64,000 nucleotides of DNA from NCBI GenBank assembly GCA_039640495.1, contig CP046864.1:2839001-2903000 (forward strand), read 5' to 3'. The translations under genes and the position numbers were made by a program. The DNA is from Rhodobacteraceae bacterium IMCC1335 (GTDB lineage: Bacteria > Pseudomonadota > Alphaproteobacteria > Rhodobacterales > Rhodobacteraceae). Positions within the stretch are counted from its first letter, which is position 1, and every line of letters begins with the position of its first letter. The notes under the pieces were generated by a model, which saw only the letters and a list, made by a program, of their open reading frames with translations, was not told the DNA's origin and did not search any database. Below, one piece after another: positions 34,934 through 43,790 of this stretch.

Positions 34934-35826
34934 CAGCTATTCCCATCGGTCCGCTGCGTCTTGTCGCCATATTGAACAAATGGGCGTTCATCATCGGTAA
35001 AGATGGTGATCGCGCGGGCATCTGCATCCTCATGCAGCGCCTCACCCCCTAATGTGAAATGGCGCAACACCCCACCAAAAGCGGCTTCAAGATTTTCGCG
35101 GGTGAAGGTTGTTTCGGTTGGTCCATGGCTCAGCACAGTGCCCTTGACCAAAATCGTTCGGTCGCAAAATTCGGGCACCGATCCAAGGTTATGCGTCGAA
35201 ACCAACATCACGCGCCCCTCGTCTCGCAATTCTTGCAATAACGCAATGATTTGTTCTTCTGTTTTGACGTCAACGCCAGTGAAAGGTTCATCCAGCAAAA
35301 TCACTTGTCCATCCTGCGCTAAAGAGCGTGCGAGAAAAACCCGTTTGCGCTGCCCGCCCGACAACTCACCGATCTGGCGGGTTTTGAACGCCTGCATATT
35401 CACACGGCGCAAGGCCCTATCAACCGCGTCATAATCGATTTGCTTCGGGCGCCGCAAAAACCCCATATGACCATAACGCCCCATCATCACAACATCTTCG
35501 ACCAAAACCGGAAACGCCCAATCCACCTCTTCGGATTGCGGTACATAAGCAACAAGATTTTTTGCCAAAGCCTGTTTCACGCTCTGACCAAGAATTTTAA
35601 TAGTGCCCCTGGCGGCGGGAACAAAACCCATAATGGCTTTAAACAAGGTTGATTTACCCGCCCCATTCACGCCTACCAATGCGGTAACCGTGCCGCGCGG
35701 AACGTCAAAGCTGGCATCCCAAAGCGCGGTGTGCCCGCTGCGATAGGTCACCGTAACATCGCGCGCCGATATCCCAATATCCGCTGGATTGTTCAGATCA
35801 TTTCGTGAACTTGGTAAGTCACTCAT
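34933..35826 (-). CDS. sitB: Manganese/iron ABC transporter ATP-binding protein (SitB-like)
   Basis: Cytosolic ATPase, 297 residues from the ATG at 35826 ([14 protein letters not shown]). Walker A is [20 protein letters not shown], the Q-loop [14 protein letters not shown] (the D-W-x-F-P-V text typical of Mn/Zn/Fe ATPases), the signature [15 protein letters not shown], Walker [14 protein letters not shown] and the switch His STHNL. The frame extends upstream to 35868, but that stretch would run into the gap. It is followed by the two permease genes with no gap, and preceded by the binding-protein gene. Confidence 0.92.
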   Translation of the reverse strand: MSDLPSSRNDLNNPADIGISARDVTVTYRSGHTALWDASFDVPRGTVTALVGVNGAGKSTLFKAIMGFVPAARGTIKILGQSVKQALAKNLVAYVPQSEEVDWAFPVLVEDVVMMGRYGHMGFLRRPKQIDYDAVDRALRRVNMQAFKTRQIGELSGGQRKRVFLARSLAQDGQVILLDEPFTGVDVKTEEQIIALLQELRDEGRVMLVSTHNLGSVPEFCDRTILVKGTVLSHGPTETTFTRENLEAAFGGVLRHFTLGGEALHEDADARAITIFTDDERPFVQYGDKTQRTDGNS

Positions 35827-35918
35827 GGTATTGTCCCTTGCCACATGCGCTGGCGTATTTTCTGGCAAACCAACCGCCGCGCTTTGATCTATAGATCCGA
35901 CCCCGATGGTTACATAGT

Positions 35919-36818
35919 CTAATTTGAGCCTCCCGACAGCCCTTTCACAACAGTGCTTGACGTAACCCTTAGAAGATCAAGATAGGTTGGGACTGCGCCA
36001 GAGGCTGCGCTCAGACTATCTACGTAAAGCACCCCCCCATACGCTGCGCCTGTTTCGCGGGCCACTTGCTGGGCGGGCGCCGCGTTGACTGTGCTTTCGC
36101 AAAACACGGCTGGGATGCCGTGTTTCCTGACGCCATCAATCACCTTGCGCACTTGTTGCGGTGTGCCAACTTGATCCGCGTTCATTGGCCATAAATATAA
36201 TTCTTTCAACCCAAAATCGCGGGCAAGATAGCTAAAAGCCCCTTCGCAGGTTACCAACCATCGGCGCTGTTCGGGAATGTTTGCAAGCGCCGCACGCAAC
36301 GGTTCAATGGTTCTGCGCAACTCACCTATATAAGCCTGCGCATTGGCGTTGTATATCGCCGCGTTATCAGGATCATGCTCGATAAAGGCGGCTCGAATAT
36401 TGTTAATATAAATCACCGCATTGTCTAATCCCATCCAGGCATGCGGATTGGGTAAACCTGCATAGCTTCCGGATTTAATTGAAATGGGTGTGATTCCGTC
36501 GGTCAAGGTAACTGAGGGCACCTGTTTCAAGTTTTTAAAGAACTGTTCAAACCAAAGCTCCAAATTCATCCCGTTCCACAAGATCAGATCCGCATCTGAG
36601 GCCTTTACGATATCTTGCGGTGTCGGTTGATAGCCATGAATTTCAGCACCTGGCTTGGTAATCGAGACCACATCAGCAGCCTCGCCAGCAACATGTGCCG
36701 CCATATCGGCAAGCACTGTAAAGGTGGTCACCACTTTCAGTCGCGCCTCTGCCATTGCGCTTGTTGCGCTCAAACAGGCAAAGAGAGAAGCCGCCAGATA
36801 CAAGACGCGTGTAAGCAT
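35919..36818 (-). CDS. sitA: Manganese/iron-binding periplasmic protein (SitA-like)
   Basis: Cluster A-I periplasmic metal-binding protein, 299 residues, first gene of the operon. The start is the ATG at 36818 ([20 protein letters not shown]) with a signal peptide to about residue 22. The four metal ligands of the family are visible in order: His in [14 protein letters not shown], His in [12 protein letters not shown], Glu in [14 protein letters not shown] and Asp in LYVDSLSA. No His-rich zinc loop is present, which favours Mn or Fe over Zn. Two Mur-like boxes precede it at 36853-36898. Confidence 0.92.
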   Translation of the reverse strand: MLTRVLYLAASLFACLSATSAMAEARLKVVTTFTVLADMAAHVAGEAADVVSITKPGAEIHGYQPTPQDIVKASDADLILWNGMNLELWFEQFFKNLKQVPSVTLTDGITPISIKSGSYAGLPNPHAWMGLDNAVIYINNIRAAFIEHDPDNAAIYNANAQAYIGELRRTIEPLRAALANIPEQRRWLVTCEGAFSYLARDFGLKELYLWPMNADQVGTPQQVRKVIDGVRKHGIPAVFCESTVNAAPAQQVARETGAAYGGVLYVDSLSAASGAVPTYLDLLRVTSSTVVKGLSGGSN

Positions 36819-36852
36819 GAAAGATCCTTTGCATGTCGCTCGCTTCTGTAAA

Positions 36853-36898
36853 TGCGAATCACTTGCAACTGTCAAGCCTTATTGCGAGTTAATCGCAA
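36853..36898 (-). promoter_or_regulatory. Two Mur/Fur-type boxes before sitA
   Basis: TGCGAATCACTTGCA (36853-36867) and the perfect repeat TTGCGAGTTAATCGCAA (36882-36898, six-base arms, five-base spacer) lie 35-80 bases before the sitA start. Both resemble the TGCGAAT-type boxes bound by the alphaproteobacterial manganese regulator Mur (a Fur family member). Repression by Mn-loaded Mur is inferred from family knowledge. The regulator gene is not in the window. Confidence 0.7.
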
Positions 36899-36990
36899 CA
36901 GCGCCATCATCGAATCACATGCCGCGCCAAATTGAAAATAAATGCACATGATTCATTTTTTTGTTTAAAACGTTGAACGCCGACAGTTGC

Positions 36991-37869
36991 CTAAGCGCCA
37001 TCCCAGCGCCGCAACAACCAATACCATTGGTCCGGATTTTCCAATATCCGTTTTGACAGGCTGTCATTGAAAGCTTGGGTCATGGTTATGCTGTCCGAAT
37101 GCGGAATTTCCGCTTCAAATTCAACATCAAATTCATTGCCATCGGCAATCCGCGTTCCAAAGGCCGGGATCATTGGAATACCATATTTAATCGCCAAATT
37201 TGCTGCCGAAAGCGAGGTCAACGCATCCCTGCCCAAAAAGGGAAGACGGGCACCGTTAGGATGTTTCTCATCTAACATAATGGCGATAACGCGCCCTGCT
37301 TTCAAATGCCGCACCAAAGCCCGTGTGCCGGCGCGCCCGGTCGACACGATTGGGTTTCCAGTTGCTTGAATGCCCGCCAATAATCGCCGTTGATAATGGC
37401 GATTGGCCTGCCGACGATAAACAGCACCAGTTTCTATACCGCGTTTTTTCAAAACCGCGCGGACCGCCTCCCACTGACCAAAATGACCCGAGACAACAAT
37501 AGCCCCCTTGCCCGCTGCAAAGGCCTTCTCCAATGTTTGCAAACCCTCGCCTGACACGTGAAATTTATGCGAAGCGGCTTGAAATTCTGTCGAGTGATAA
37601 ATTTCAAACAAGGTGCGCCCCATATGAACGCCCATACGCTGACAAATATCTAACCGTTGAGCACGAGGCATATCGGGAAAAATTTTCAAAAACTCGCGTT
37701 CAAACCAGCGCCGCGCCGGCGGGTACCAACGCAGCACCCAACCAATCGATACCCCCAAGGCCTGCGAACGCCGCGCGAAACTTCTTCCACGCGAAAACGT
37801 TATGGCCGACAATAAGGGCAGATATTTGAAGTGATGCCAGGTGGCTCTTATCGAACGAAATATCATCAC
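36991..37869 (-). CDS. Lauroyl/myristoyl acyltransferase-like protein (LpxL/HtrB family)
   Basis: Membrane-associated acyltransferase of 292 residues. The H-x4-D/E active site is VSGHFGQWEAVRAVL at about residues 126-140, and the lipid-binding texts are YRRQANRHYQRRLLAGIQAT, GRVIAIMLDEKHPNGARLPF and GRDALTSLSAANLA. N-terminal residues 1-45 are basic with a short hydrophobic part. The family adds secondary acyl chains to lipid A; other members act on other lipids. The end KRILENPDQWYWLLRRWDG is a hallmark. Located between sitA and a HAD hydrolase, on the same strand. Confidence 0.88.
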   Translation of the reverse strand: MMIFRSIRATWHHFKYLPLLSAITFSRGRSFARRSQALGVSIGWVLRWYPPARRWFEREFLKIFPDMPRAQRLDICQRMGVHMGRTLFEIYHSTEFQAASHKFHVSGEGLQTLEKAFAAGKGAIVVSGHFGQWEAVRAVLKKRGIETGAVYRRQANRHYQRRLLAGIQATGNPIVSTGRAGTRALVRHLKAGRVIAIMLDEKHPNGARLPFLGRDALTSLSAANLAIKYGIPMIPAFGTRIADGNEFDVEFEAEIPHSDSITMTQAFNDSLSKRILENPDQWYWLLRRWDGA

Positions 37870-38016
37870 TTCTTTTGAAGTTTTGCTGAAGAAATTTCCA
37901 GACTAAAAATACCATCCTATCGAAAAATTCCACTTTAATATGTTTTTGGGGCCTGATCTCAAATATGAAATGCTTGGACGCTTAAAATTAAATGAACAAT
38001 TAATCGCCAGAGCGGG

Positions 38017-38850
38017 TTATTGCAGCTGTTCAATAGAATAGGTTGGCGGCTGGCAGGTTCGGTCCTTTAACAGGGTTTTTAGAACGATATCGTGATCGGC
38101 GTTGGAAAACGCACTGGCATAAAGCCCCTTCTGAATCAAAACGCTGTCCCATCCAACTGCCTGCGCACCGGCAATATCATGATCTAAACTGTCTCCAACC
38201 ATCAAAAACCGCTGCGCCTTAAGAGAGGCCGATAAAGCCTGAAAAACTGGCCGATGCAGTTTTCCATAATAAATCACCCGCCCAGATCTTTGCGAATAGG
38301 CCCGCGCCAGCGCGCCGGCCGAGATTACCAAACCATCTGCGCGCGGAGAATGTTGATCTGGGTTCGAACAATAAATCGGCAAATCTGCGGCGAAAGCTTG
38401 ATCCAAAACCGGCTGCCAATCTGCCAGTTTGGCCGCGTCTGGCAAGCCCATCAACAGCACCGCCTGCGCATTGTGCAACTCTGTCATTTCAATACTCAAC
38501 CCTTCCGCCCAGGCCAATGCATCACCCTGCGCTCTTTCAATCGCAAAAAATTTACTCTGCGCGATTTTGCCCTGATCAATATCATGCCATAAAGCTTCGC
38601 CGCTGGTCATAATTTGATTGAACAGCCCATTTGAAAACCCCATATCGGCGATCCTCATGGCATTTGGCGCGGCGCGTTTGCCTGAATTTGAAAGAACGGA
38701 TAAAGAATGCCCAGCCTCGGCGAGACCAACCAGACAGTCAATCGCGCCCGCATATGCACAACTGCCATCATGGAGAACCCCCCATTGATCAAAAATAATG
38801 GCGTCATATTTTTGCGCGATTTGCGCTAAACTGTTGATGCATTGGGTCAT
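38017..38850 (-). CDS. HAD-superfamily hydrolase (TIGR01459-like)
   Basis: Class IIA HAD phosphatase-like protein, 277 residues from the ATG at 38850. The nucleophile motif is AIIFDQWGVLHDGSCAYAGA: the first Asp is present, while the second position, normally Asp two residues on, is Trp as in the GSxCDxWGV-type relatives. Motif II is VLSNSGKRA, and the C-terminal motif is FLMVGDSLDHDIAGAQAVGW. The cap domain between them is about 130 residues. The substrate is unknown. A longer frame begins at 38889. Confidence 0.82.
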   Translation of the reverse strand: MTQCINSLAQIAQKYDAIIFDQWGVLHDGSCAYAGAIDCLVGLAEAGHSLSVLSNSGKRAAPNAMRIADMGFSNGLFNQIMTSGEALWHDIDQGKIAQSKFFAIERAQGDALAWAEGLSIEMTELHNAQAVLLMGLPDAAKLADWQPVLDQAFAADLPIYCSNPDQHSPRADGLVISAGALARAYSQRSGRVIYYGKLHRPVFQALSASLKAQRFLMVGDSLDHDIAGAQAVGWDSVLIQKGLYASAFSNADHDIVLKTLLKDRTCQPPTYSIEQLQ

Positions 38851-38889
38851 AACATAGATAATCCGTCGGTTTGGGCCATATTTTAACAC

Positions 38890-39387
38890 TCAATATAGGC
38901 TCTATCACGGCATCGCAAATTAATGGGAATAACGGAAAAGCTGAATAATTGGATTTGGCAGAGACCCCCTAAGCCCCATCGGGGGTTTGACGATACCTTC
39001 TCTAGATCAAAGAAAAGACAGATTAGGCCGAACCATCTAGGCGCTAGGGCTCAGGCGGAAATTATGTCAGCTCTGGCGAGTGGATTGGATATGTTTGTCA
39101 CCCATTTATCTACGTGGACGCGAATAAAGGCGGCCTCATAAAACCTCCGCCACGCAAGAGACTATTTTGTTTTGGGGTGATGAGACCGCGCATGCTTTAT
39201 CGCTTTTATTTCAAAATCCCTGCAACGCGGCGCTGAATGCAAACCGCATAGATCTGGCGATCACCCAATCCCTTAAGGCCGCTTGCAACATCAAAAATAA
39301 GCTGCATACTCGTCTCGTTCGCAAACCATTTGGGATCAGTGTTGCAAATGCTCTGTCAATCCCGCTGCAGTTAATAATGGAAATTTT
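38890..39387. other. Intergenic region, no supported gene
   Basis: About 500 bases between the HAD gene and the CcmE-like gene. Two plus-strand frames (38923-39141, 72 codons; 39167-39391, 74 codons) have no recognised sequence. A short C-rich/G-rich inverted repeat (CCCCC... GGGGG near 38966-38986) is visible. I see no tRNA-like or phage-like element. Confidence 0.4.
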
Positions 39388-39783
39388 ATGAAACGACTGA
39401 TTTGTGGGGTGATTGCAAGTTGCCTCTTAGCGTCCGGCGCACTCGCTCAAACCCGCTACTTTTTATTCCCAAGCGAGGTACCCGCCTTCACCGCACAATA
39501 CGCCCGTATGGTAAATGTTTTTGGAATTGCCCATTCCGTTCAAACCAGTGATGCGTATGGTATTCAATTTTCGCTTTCCGACAAAAGTGACTCAATCAAC
39601 ATTGTCTTTCCGGGACCATTACCAGAGGCGTTCGAAATGGGCAGCCCGGTTGTTGTTCAGGGCGAATTTGATGGTGAGCGTTTTAAGGCCACCACCATAT
39701 TAGCACAATTTTCCAGCGAATATTTCCCCATAGCTGCGCTGGATGAATTGCGATCGTACGGCGTATTAATTGATAAGGACTGA
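39388..39783 (+). CDS. Secreted CcmE-like OB-fold protein lacking the heme-ligand His
   Basis: A 131-residue protein with signal peptide (MKRLICGVIASCLLASGALA, cleavage near residue 20). Residues 58-116 align with the CcmE OB fold by eye: YGIQFSLSDKSDSINIVFPG, PLPEAFEMGSPVVVQGEFDG and ERFKATTILAQFSSEYFPIA. In CcmE, the heme chaperone of cytochrome c maturation, the text is VLAKHDENYxP; here Phe108 replaces the heme-binding His while Tyr112 and the Pro remain. It has a cleavable signal rather than the CcmE membrane anchor. Its own role is unknown. No other ccm gene is in the window. Confidence 0.75.
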   Translation: MKRLICGVIASCLLASGALAQTRYFLFPSEVPAFTAQYARMVNVFGIAHSVQTSDAYGIQFSLSDKSDSINIVFPGPLPEAFEMGSPVVVQGEFDGERFKATTILAQFSSEYFPIAALDELRSYGVLIDKD

Positions 39784-39854
39784 GCCTGTCTAAATTGCGC
39801 CTGTCACGTTATGTTGCGGCCCGAAACTATGCTGGGCTGCCAGTATAGACAGGC
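39784..39854. repeat. Inverted repeat bounding a 71-base segment
   Basis: GCCTGTCTA (39784-39792) and TAGACAGGC (39846-39854) are perfect nine-base arms about 53 bases apart, just after the CcmE-like stop. It could be an imperfect terminator stem or a small mobile-element scar. Confidence 0.4.
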
Positions 39855-39952
39855 ATCATATATCTTTTCAGATTATCAAAAAACCGCCTGACCCAGCGCC
39901 GTATAGCTGGCTGAGCTAAAAAACAATCCGCCCTGCTTCGCCAAAACGCAAC

Positions 39953-40714
39953 CTACGCGAAAAGGCTTTCGCTAATGCGCCGCGCAGCGGATTGGAGCAG
40001 GTCTTTGCTCTTGATAGCATCGGGAATATTCACGCGCTGCGTTGGACCATGAAAGGCAAGCGCCGCAATATAGCGATTTTTCGGATCCGTGACAGGCACC
40101 GCAATCGCAACCATATCATCCATAAATTCTTCTTGATCGAGCGCGTAGCCATTCTTTCGGACCTGAGCAATCTCAGTTAAAAGAGTTGCTGTCGAAACAT
40201 GGGTATTTTGGGTCATCGCTTGCAAATGCAGCGTCGCTAAAAAGCTTTTCAGTTTCGCCATCGGAAGGCTCGCCAAAAATGTCTTGCCACTGGCAGTACA
40301 ATGAAAGGGCACGCGCGAGCCGATTGGCAATTGGATCCGAAACGCCCAGCGGGTTTCGACGCGATCCAAATAATCCATACCGGTTTCACGCGGCACCGCG
40401 AAATTCACAGTTTCCCCAACCTCTTGCGCAACATCCAATAATATTTGCCGCCGCATGATGTGATCGCGCGAATTATAAAGCAACCCCGCGCCAATTTCGC
40501 GCAAACGGCGCGCAACTTGATATTTTTTACTGTTGCTAGGACGGGTGATAAACCCAAACTCTTCCAGCGTGGCGCATAAGCGATGTACGGTCTGTTTGGG
40601 AAGGTTCAACACAGTATTGATCTCAGTCGCCGTCATAGGGCGATCACTTTTGCCCAGCACTTCAAGGATCAATAAAGTACGCAAATTGCTTGGAGTTTCT
40701 GTCGGGCTCTGCAT
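39953..40714 (-). CDS. IclR-family transcriptional regulator
   Basis: A 253-residue regulator. The winged helix is at residues 10-75: LLILEVLGKSDRPMTATEIN, TVLNLPKQTVHRLCATLEEF and GFITRPSNSKKYQVARRLR. The effector domain has MDYLDRVETRWAFRIQLPIG and SRVPFHCTASGKTFLASLPM, typical of IclR. It is divergent from the GMC oxidoreductase gene across a 117-base gap with paired repeats (40758-40798), so it probably controls the GMC gene and perhaps the TRAP genes downstream. The effector is unknown. Confidence 0.93.
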   Translation of the reverse strand: MQSPTETPSNLRTLLILEVLGKSDRPMTATEINTVLNLPKQTVHRLCATLEEFGFITRPSNSKKYQVARRLREIGAGLLYNSRDHIMRRQILLDVAQEVGETVNFAVPRETGMDYLDRVETRWAFRIQLPIGSRVPFHCTASGKTFLASLPMAKLKSFLATLHLQAMTQNTHVSTATLLTEIAQVRKNGYALDQEEFMDDMVAIAVPVTDPKNRYIAALAFHGPTQRVNIPDAIKSKDLLQSAARRISESLFA

Positions 40715-40757
40715 GAGGGCTCAAACCGGTTTTCTTCAAGAAAGTGATTTACATATG

Positions 40758-40798
40758 TCTCGAATCATAGTTAGCATAAATTTTGCATAAATTCGAGA
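40758..40798. promoter_or_regulatory. Repeat cluster between iclR-type and GMC genes (candidate operator)
   Basis: TCTCGAAT (40758-40765) and ATTCGAGA (40791-40798) are perfect inverted arms. Inside them GCATAAATT occurs twice (40774-40782 and 40785-40793), eleven bases apart, one helical turn. The site lies in the divergent promoter region and is a plausible IclR operator; binding is inferred. Confidence 0.5.
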
Positions 40799-40831
40799 AT
40801 AAAAGTCTCATTATTTGATATTTAGGGTAAT

Positions 40832-42430
40832 ATGAGGTTCGATTACGTCATTGTTGGTGCGGGTTCCGCAGGATGCGCCCTTGCAAATCGCCTATCAGAA
40901 GATGGGCGGTATACGGTTGCGTTGATCGAAGCTGGGCCGCGCGATACCAGCCCTTGGATCCATATTCCGGTTGGCTATTTTCGAACCATGGGCAATCCCA
41001 AAATGGATTGGTGTTACGAAACCCAGAAAGATGTTGGGATCGCCAATCGCTCGATCCCCTGGCCGCGTGGACGGGTCCTTGGCGGCTCCAGTTCGATTAA
41101 CGGCCTTCTCTACGTGCGCGGCCAAGCACAAGATTATGATGGCTGGGCGCAGATGGGTTGCACGGGCTGGAGCTGGAGCGATGTTCTTCCCTATTTCATA
41201 CGGTCCGAAACCTGGGAAGGCACGGATCAAACCGGGCTGCGCGGAAAATCAGGGCCGCTTTCGGTTCAAAACTCAAGATTAACGCGAGATGTGGTTGATA
41301 AATGGGTCGATGCCGCGGTGGATGCCGGATATAAGCGTAATCCCGATTATAACGGCGCCGATCAGGAAGGCGTTGGATATTTTCAGCTGACCATGAAAGG
41401 GGGTCGGCGTTGTTCTTCCGCTGCAGCTTATTTGACCCCCGCGCGTACGCGCAAAAACTTGAGCATTATCACCGATGCGCAGGTCGAAAAAGTGGTGATC
41501 GCTGAAGGGCGTGCCATTGGTGTACAACTTCGCCGACATCAGCGGGTTGAAACGATTTCGGCAAGCGCCGAGGTGATCCTTAGTGCCGGGGCCATCGGCT
41601 CGCCGCAGCTTCTCATGCTCTCGGGCATTGGCGCCGGGGGCGAACTTAGCGCGCATGGCATAGAGGTTATATCAGATCTTCCTGGCGTAGGTAAAAACCT
41701 ACAGGATCATCTGCAGGCCCGTCCGGTTTTCAAAACCACGCTCAGCACCGTGAATACCGAAATCAACAGCTACTTAAAAAAAGGCTTGATTGCGGCCAAA
41801 TACGCGTTCACGCAGCGCGGCCCAATGACGATGGCCGCCAGTCTTGGAACCGGCTTCCTAAAAACCGAAGCGCATTTAGAAACGCCAGATATCCAATTTC
41901 ATATTCAGCCCTGGAGTGCATTAAAACCCTCGGATGGGCCGCATAAATTCTCGGCCTTCACCGCTTCCGTTTTGCAACTGCGCCCCGAAAGCGCTGGGCA
42001 TTTAACGCTGAGCTCGGCCAATATCGACGATCACCCAGAAATTCATCCAAATTATCTGTCCACGGACACAGATTGCCGCACTATCGTGAAAGGCATTCAA
42101 ATCGCACGCCGCATCGCGCAGTCAGAACCGCTAAAATCTCATATCACGGAAGAATATGCCCCCGGGGTCGGGGTCGCCCTAGAGGATGAGGTGGCCACGC
42201 TGGATTGGGCGCGTCAAACATCCGTGACGATTTACCATCCAACCGGCACCTGCAAAATGGGCATCGACCCGATGGCGGTTGTGGATCCGTCGCTAAAAGT
42301 AAAGGGCATTCGCGGCTTGCGCGTTGCTGATGCCTCAATCATGCCGCGCATAGTCAGCGGCAACACGAATGCACCTGCGATCATGATCGGCGAAAAAGCC
42401 AGTCAGCTGGTGTTGGAGGATGCATCATGA
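40832..42430 (+). CDS. GMC-family oxidoreductase (alcohol/choline dehydrogenase-like)
   Basis: FAD-dependent glucose-methanol-choline family enzyme, 532 residues. FAD binding: DYVIVGAGSAGCALANRLSE at the N-terminus and GRVLGGSSSINGLLYVRG (GMC signature 1) at about residues 87-104. Signature 2 is GAIGSPQLLMLSGIG. The C-terminal active site has YHPTGTCKMG with the catalytic His and a second His/Asn region NTNAPAIMIGEKAS. It oxidises a primary alcohol; the exact substrate cannot be read. Divergent from the IclR regulator and followed by a TRAP transporter, suggesting catabolism of an imported alcohol or diol. Confidence 0.93.
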   Translation: MRFDYVIVGAGSAGCALANRLSEDGRYTVALIEAGPRDTSPWIHIPVGYFRTMGNPKMDWCYETQKDVGIANRSIPWPRGRVLGGSSSINGLLYVRGQAQDYDGWAQMGCTGWSWSDVLPYFIRSETWEGTDQTGLRGKSGPLSVQNSRLTRDVVDKWVDAAVDAGYKRNPDYNGADQEGVGYFQLTMKGGRRCSSAAAYLTPARTRKNLSIITDAQVEKVVIAEGRAIGVQLRRHQRVETISASAEVILSAGAIGSPQLLMLSGIGAGGELSAHGIEVISDLPGVGKNLQDHLQARPVFKTTLSTVNTEINSYLKKGLIAAKYAFTQRGPMTMAASLGTGFLKTEAHLETPDIQFHIQPWSALKPSDGPHKFSAFTASVLQLRPESAGHLTLSSANIDDHPEIHPNYLSTDTDCRTIVKGIQIARRIAQSEPLKSHITEEYAPGVGVALEDEVATLDWARQTSVTIYHPTGTCKMGIDPMAVVDPSLKVKGIRGLRVADASIMPRIVSGNTNAPAIMIGEKASQLVLEDAS

Positions 42431-42572
42431 CTTTTGTAACCCCGCTTCATAAAGTGGATATCATGGTCAATCATGAATAAAACCCACTTTCATTTTCTGT
42501 CAGGACAATCCCCTCGGCCATGGCAGCGATCAATAACGATATGAGGGAAACATCATCAAGGGAGGAAAATTG

Positions 42573-43667
42573 ATGTTTAATCTTAAAACCCTAAGCGTGG
42601 GCACAGCAGCCCTTACGCTGATGGCATCAGCTGCATTTGCTGAAACCACCATCCGGATCCAATCCGTGCTTGGAAACTCAACTGACGAAGTCTACATGCT
42701 TCAAAGCTTTGCAGATGATGTTGAAGCCCTGACAGCCGGATCGGTCAAGATTGAAATCTTGCCTGCGGGCGCGGTTGTTGGCCCACGCGACATTATGGAT
42801 GCCGTAGATGCCGGCTTGGTGGAAGGTGGCTTTGCTTGGACCCATTATTGGGGCGGAAAGCATCCGGCCGCCAACCTATTTGGCGCGCCTATTGCCGGTG
42901 CCGGTGTTGGCCTTGACGCGATGTCATTCCTATCATGGTTCCAATATGGTGGTGGCCGTGAACTATACGATCGCCTGTGGGATGAAATGGGCGTCAATGT
43001 AAAAGGCTTTATGCTGCAACCCGTTGGCCCAGAAGCTCTGGGTTGGTTCCCCGAAAAAATCGCAACGATGGATGATTTCCGTAAACTGCGCTTCCGGGCT
43101 CCTCCCGGAATGGTAGGCGCCGCCTATAACGAAATCGGTGTTGCCGCCGTTGCGATGGGGGGAGGAGACATTCTTCCGGCCCTTGAAAAAGGCGCTATTG
43201 ACGCGGCAGAATGGTGCTGCCCAAAGCCGGACTCTGTTTTTGGGTTCCAAAAAGTGTTAAAGCATTACTATCTGCAAGGCCTTCATCAGGTTGTTGTAAA
43301 TGCTGACCTTTACCTCAATGGCGACGTCTATGACGGGCTTTCAGCAACTGAGAAAAAAGCGATTGAAGTTGCCGCGAATGCCTCTTTGTCAAAAGCTCAG
43401 TCTTATCGTATTTACTCGAACGGACAGGCGCTTAAAGACTTAACCGAAAACCATGGTGTTATTTTAGAAGATACACCGGCCGATTATTTCACCGAATATA
43501 TGGCCGCGGCCAAGAAGCTTCTTGAAGAAGCCTCAGCTGAAAACGAATTCTTTGCAGAAGTTTGGCAATCTCAAAAAGATTTCGCCGATGTGGCCGTGCC
43601 GTTCTGGGCAGGTGCACAGGCGTCAAATGCCAGCTTAGGCAAAGCGCATGCCGATACGCTGAAGTAA
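42573..43667 (+). CDS. dctP: TRAP transporter substrate-binding protein DctP
   Basis: Periplasmic binding protein of the TRAP family, 364 residues. The start is the ATG at 42573 with GGGAGGAAAATTG upstream; signal peptide to about residue 23 (LTLMASAAFAET). Mature texts are SVKIEILPAGAVVGPRDIMD, VEGGFAWTHYWGGKHPAANL and MDDFRKLRFRAPPGMVGAAY, with the conserved Arg that binds the carboxylate or sulfonate in RFRAPPG. ALEKGAIDAAEWCCPKPD follows. The ligand is not determined. A UUCG hairpin and a second large inverted repeat follow the stop. Confidence 0.93.
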   Translation: MFNLKTLSVGTAALTLMASAAFAETTIRIQSVLGNSTDEVYMLQSFADDVEALTAGSVKIEILPAGAVVGPRDIMDAVDAGLVEGGFAWTHYWGGKHPAANLFGAPIAGAGVGLDAMSFLSWFQYGGGRELYDRLWDEMGVNVKGFMLQPVGPEALGWFPEKIATMDDFRKLRFRAPPGMVGAAYNEIGVAAVAMGGGDILPALEKGAIDAAEWCCPKPDSVFGFQKVLKHYYLQGLHQVVVNADLYLNGDVYDGLSATEKKAIEVAANASLSKAQSYRIYSNGQALKDLTENHGVILEDTPADYFTEYMAAAKKLLEEASAENEFFAEVWQSQKDFADVAVPFWAGAQASNASLGKAHADTLK

Positions 43668-43685
43668 TTCCTAAACACACAAAAC

Positions 43686-43703
43686 GGGGCCCTTCGGGGC
43701 CCC
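43686..43703 (+). terminator. GC-rich hairpin with UUCG tetraloop after dctP
   Basis: GGGGCCC (43686-43692) pairs with GGGCCCC (43697-43703) around TTCG, an exceptionally stable RNA hairpin. It starts 18 bases after the dctP stop, before the fused permease gene. Confidence 0.8.
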
Positions 43704-43705
43704 AA

Positions 43706-43749
43706 CCTTCATTTTTGGTAAAACCCGAAGGCTTTTCCAAAAATGAAGG
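43706..43749 (+). terminator. Second hairpin between dctP and dctQM
   Basis: CCTTCATTTTTGG (43706-43718) pairs perfectly with CCAAAAATGAAGG (43737-43749), 13 base pairs with an 18-base loop. Together with the preceding hairpin it probably attenuates read-through into the permease gene. Confidence 0.7.
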
Positions 43750-43790
43750 CTCCTTTGACAAAAAGGACCACATAGGAAGGGAGAACGGGC

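Noticed and set aside
38923..39391. Two small plus-strand frames between the HAD and CcmE-like genes
   Set aside because: Neither has a recognisable domain; I considered an IS fragment but found no transposase text.
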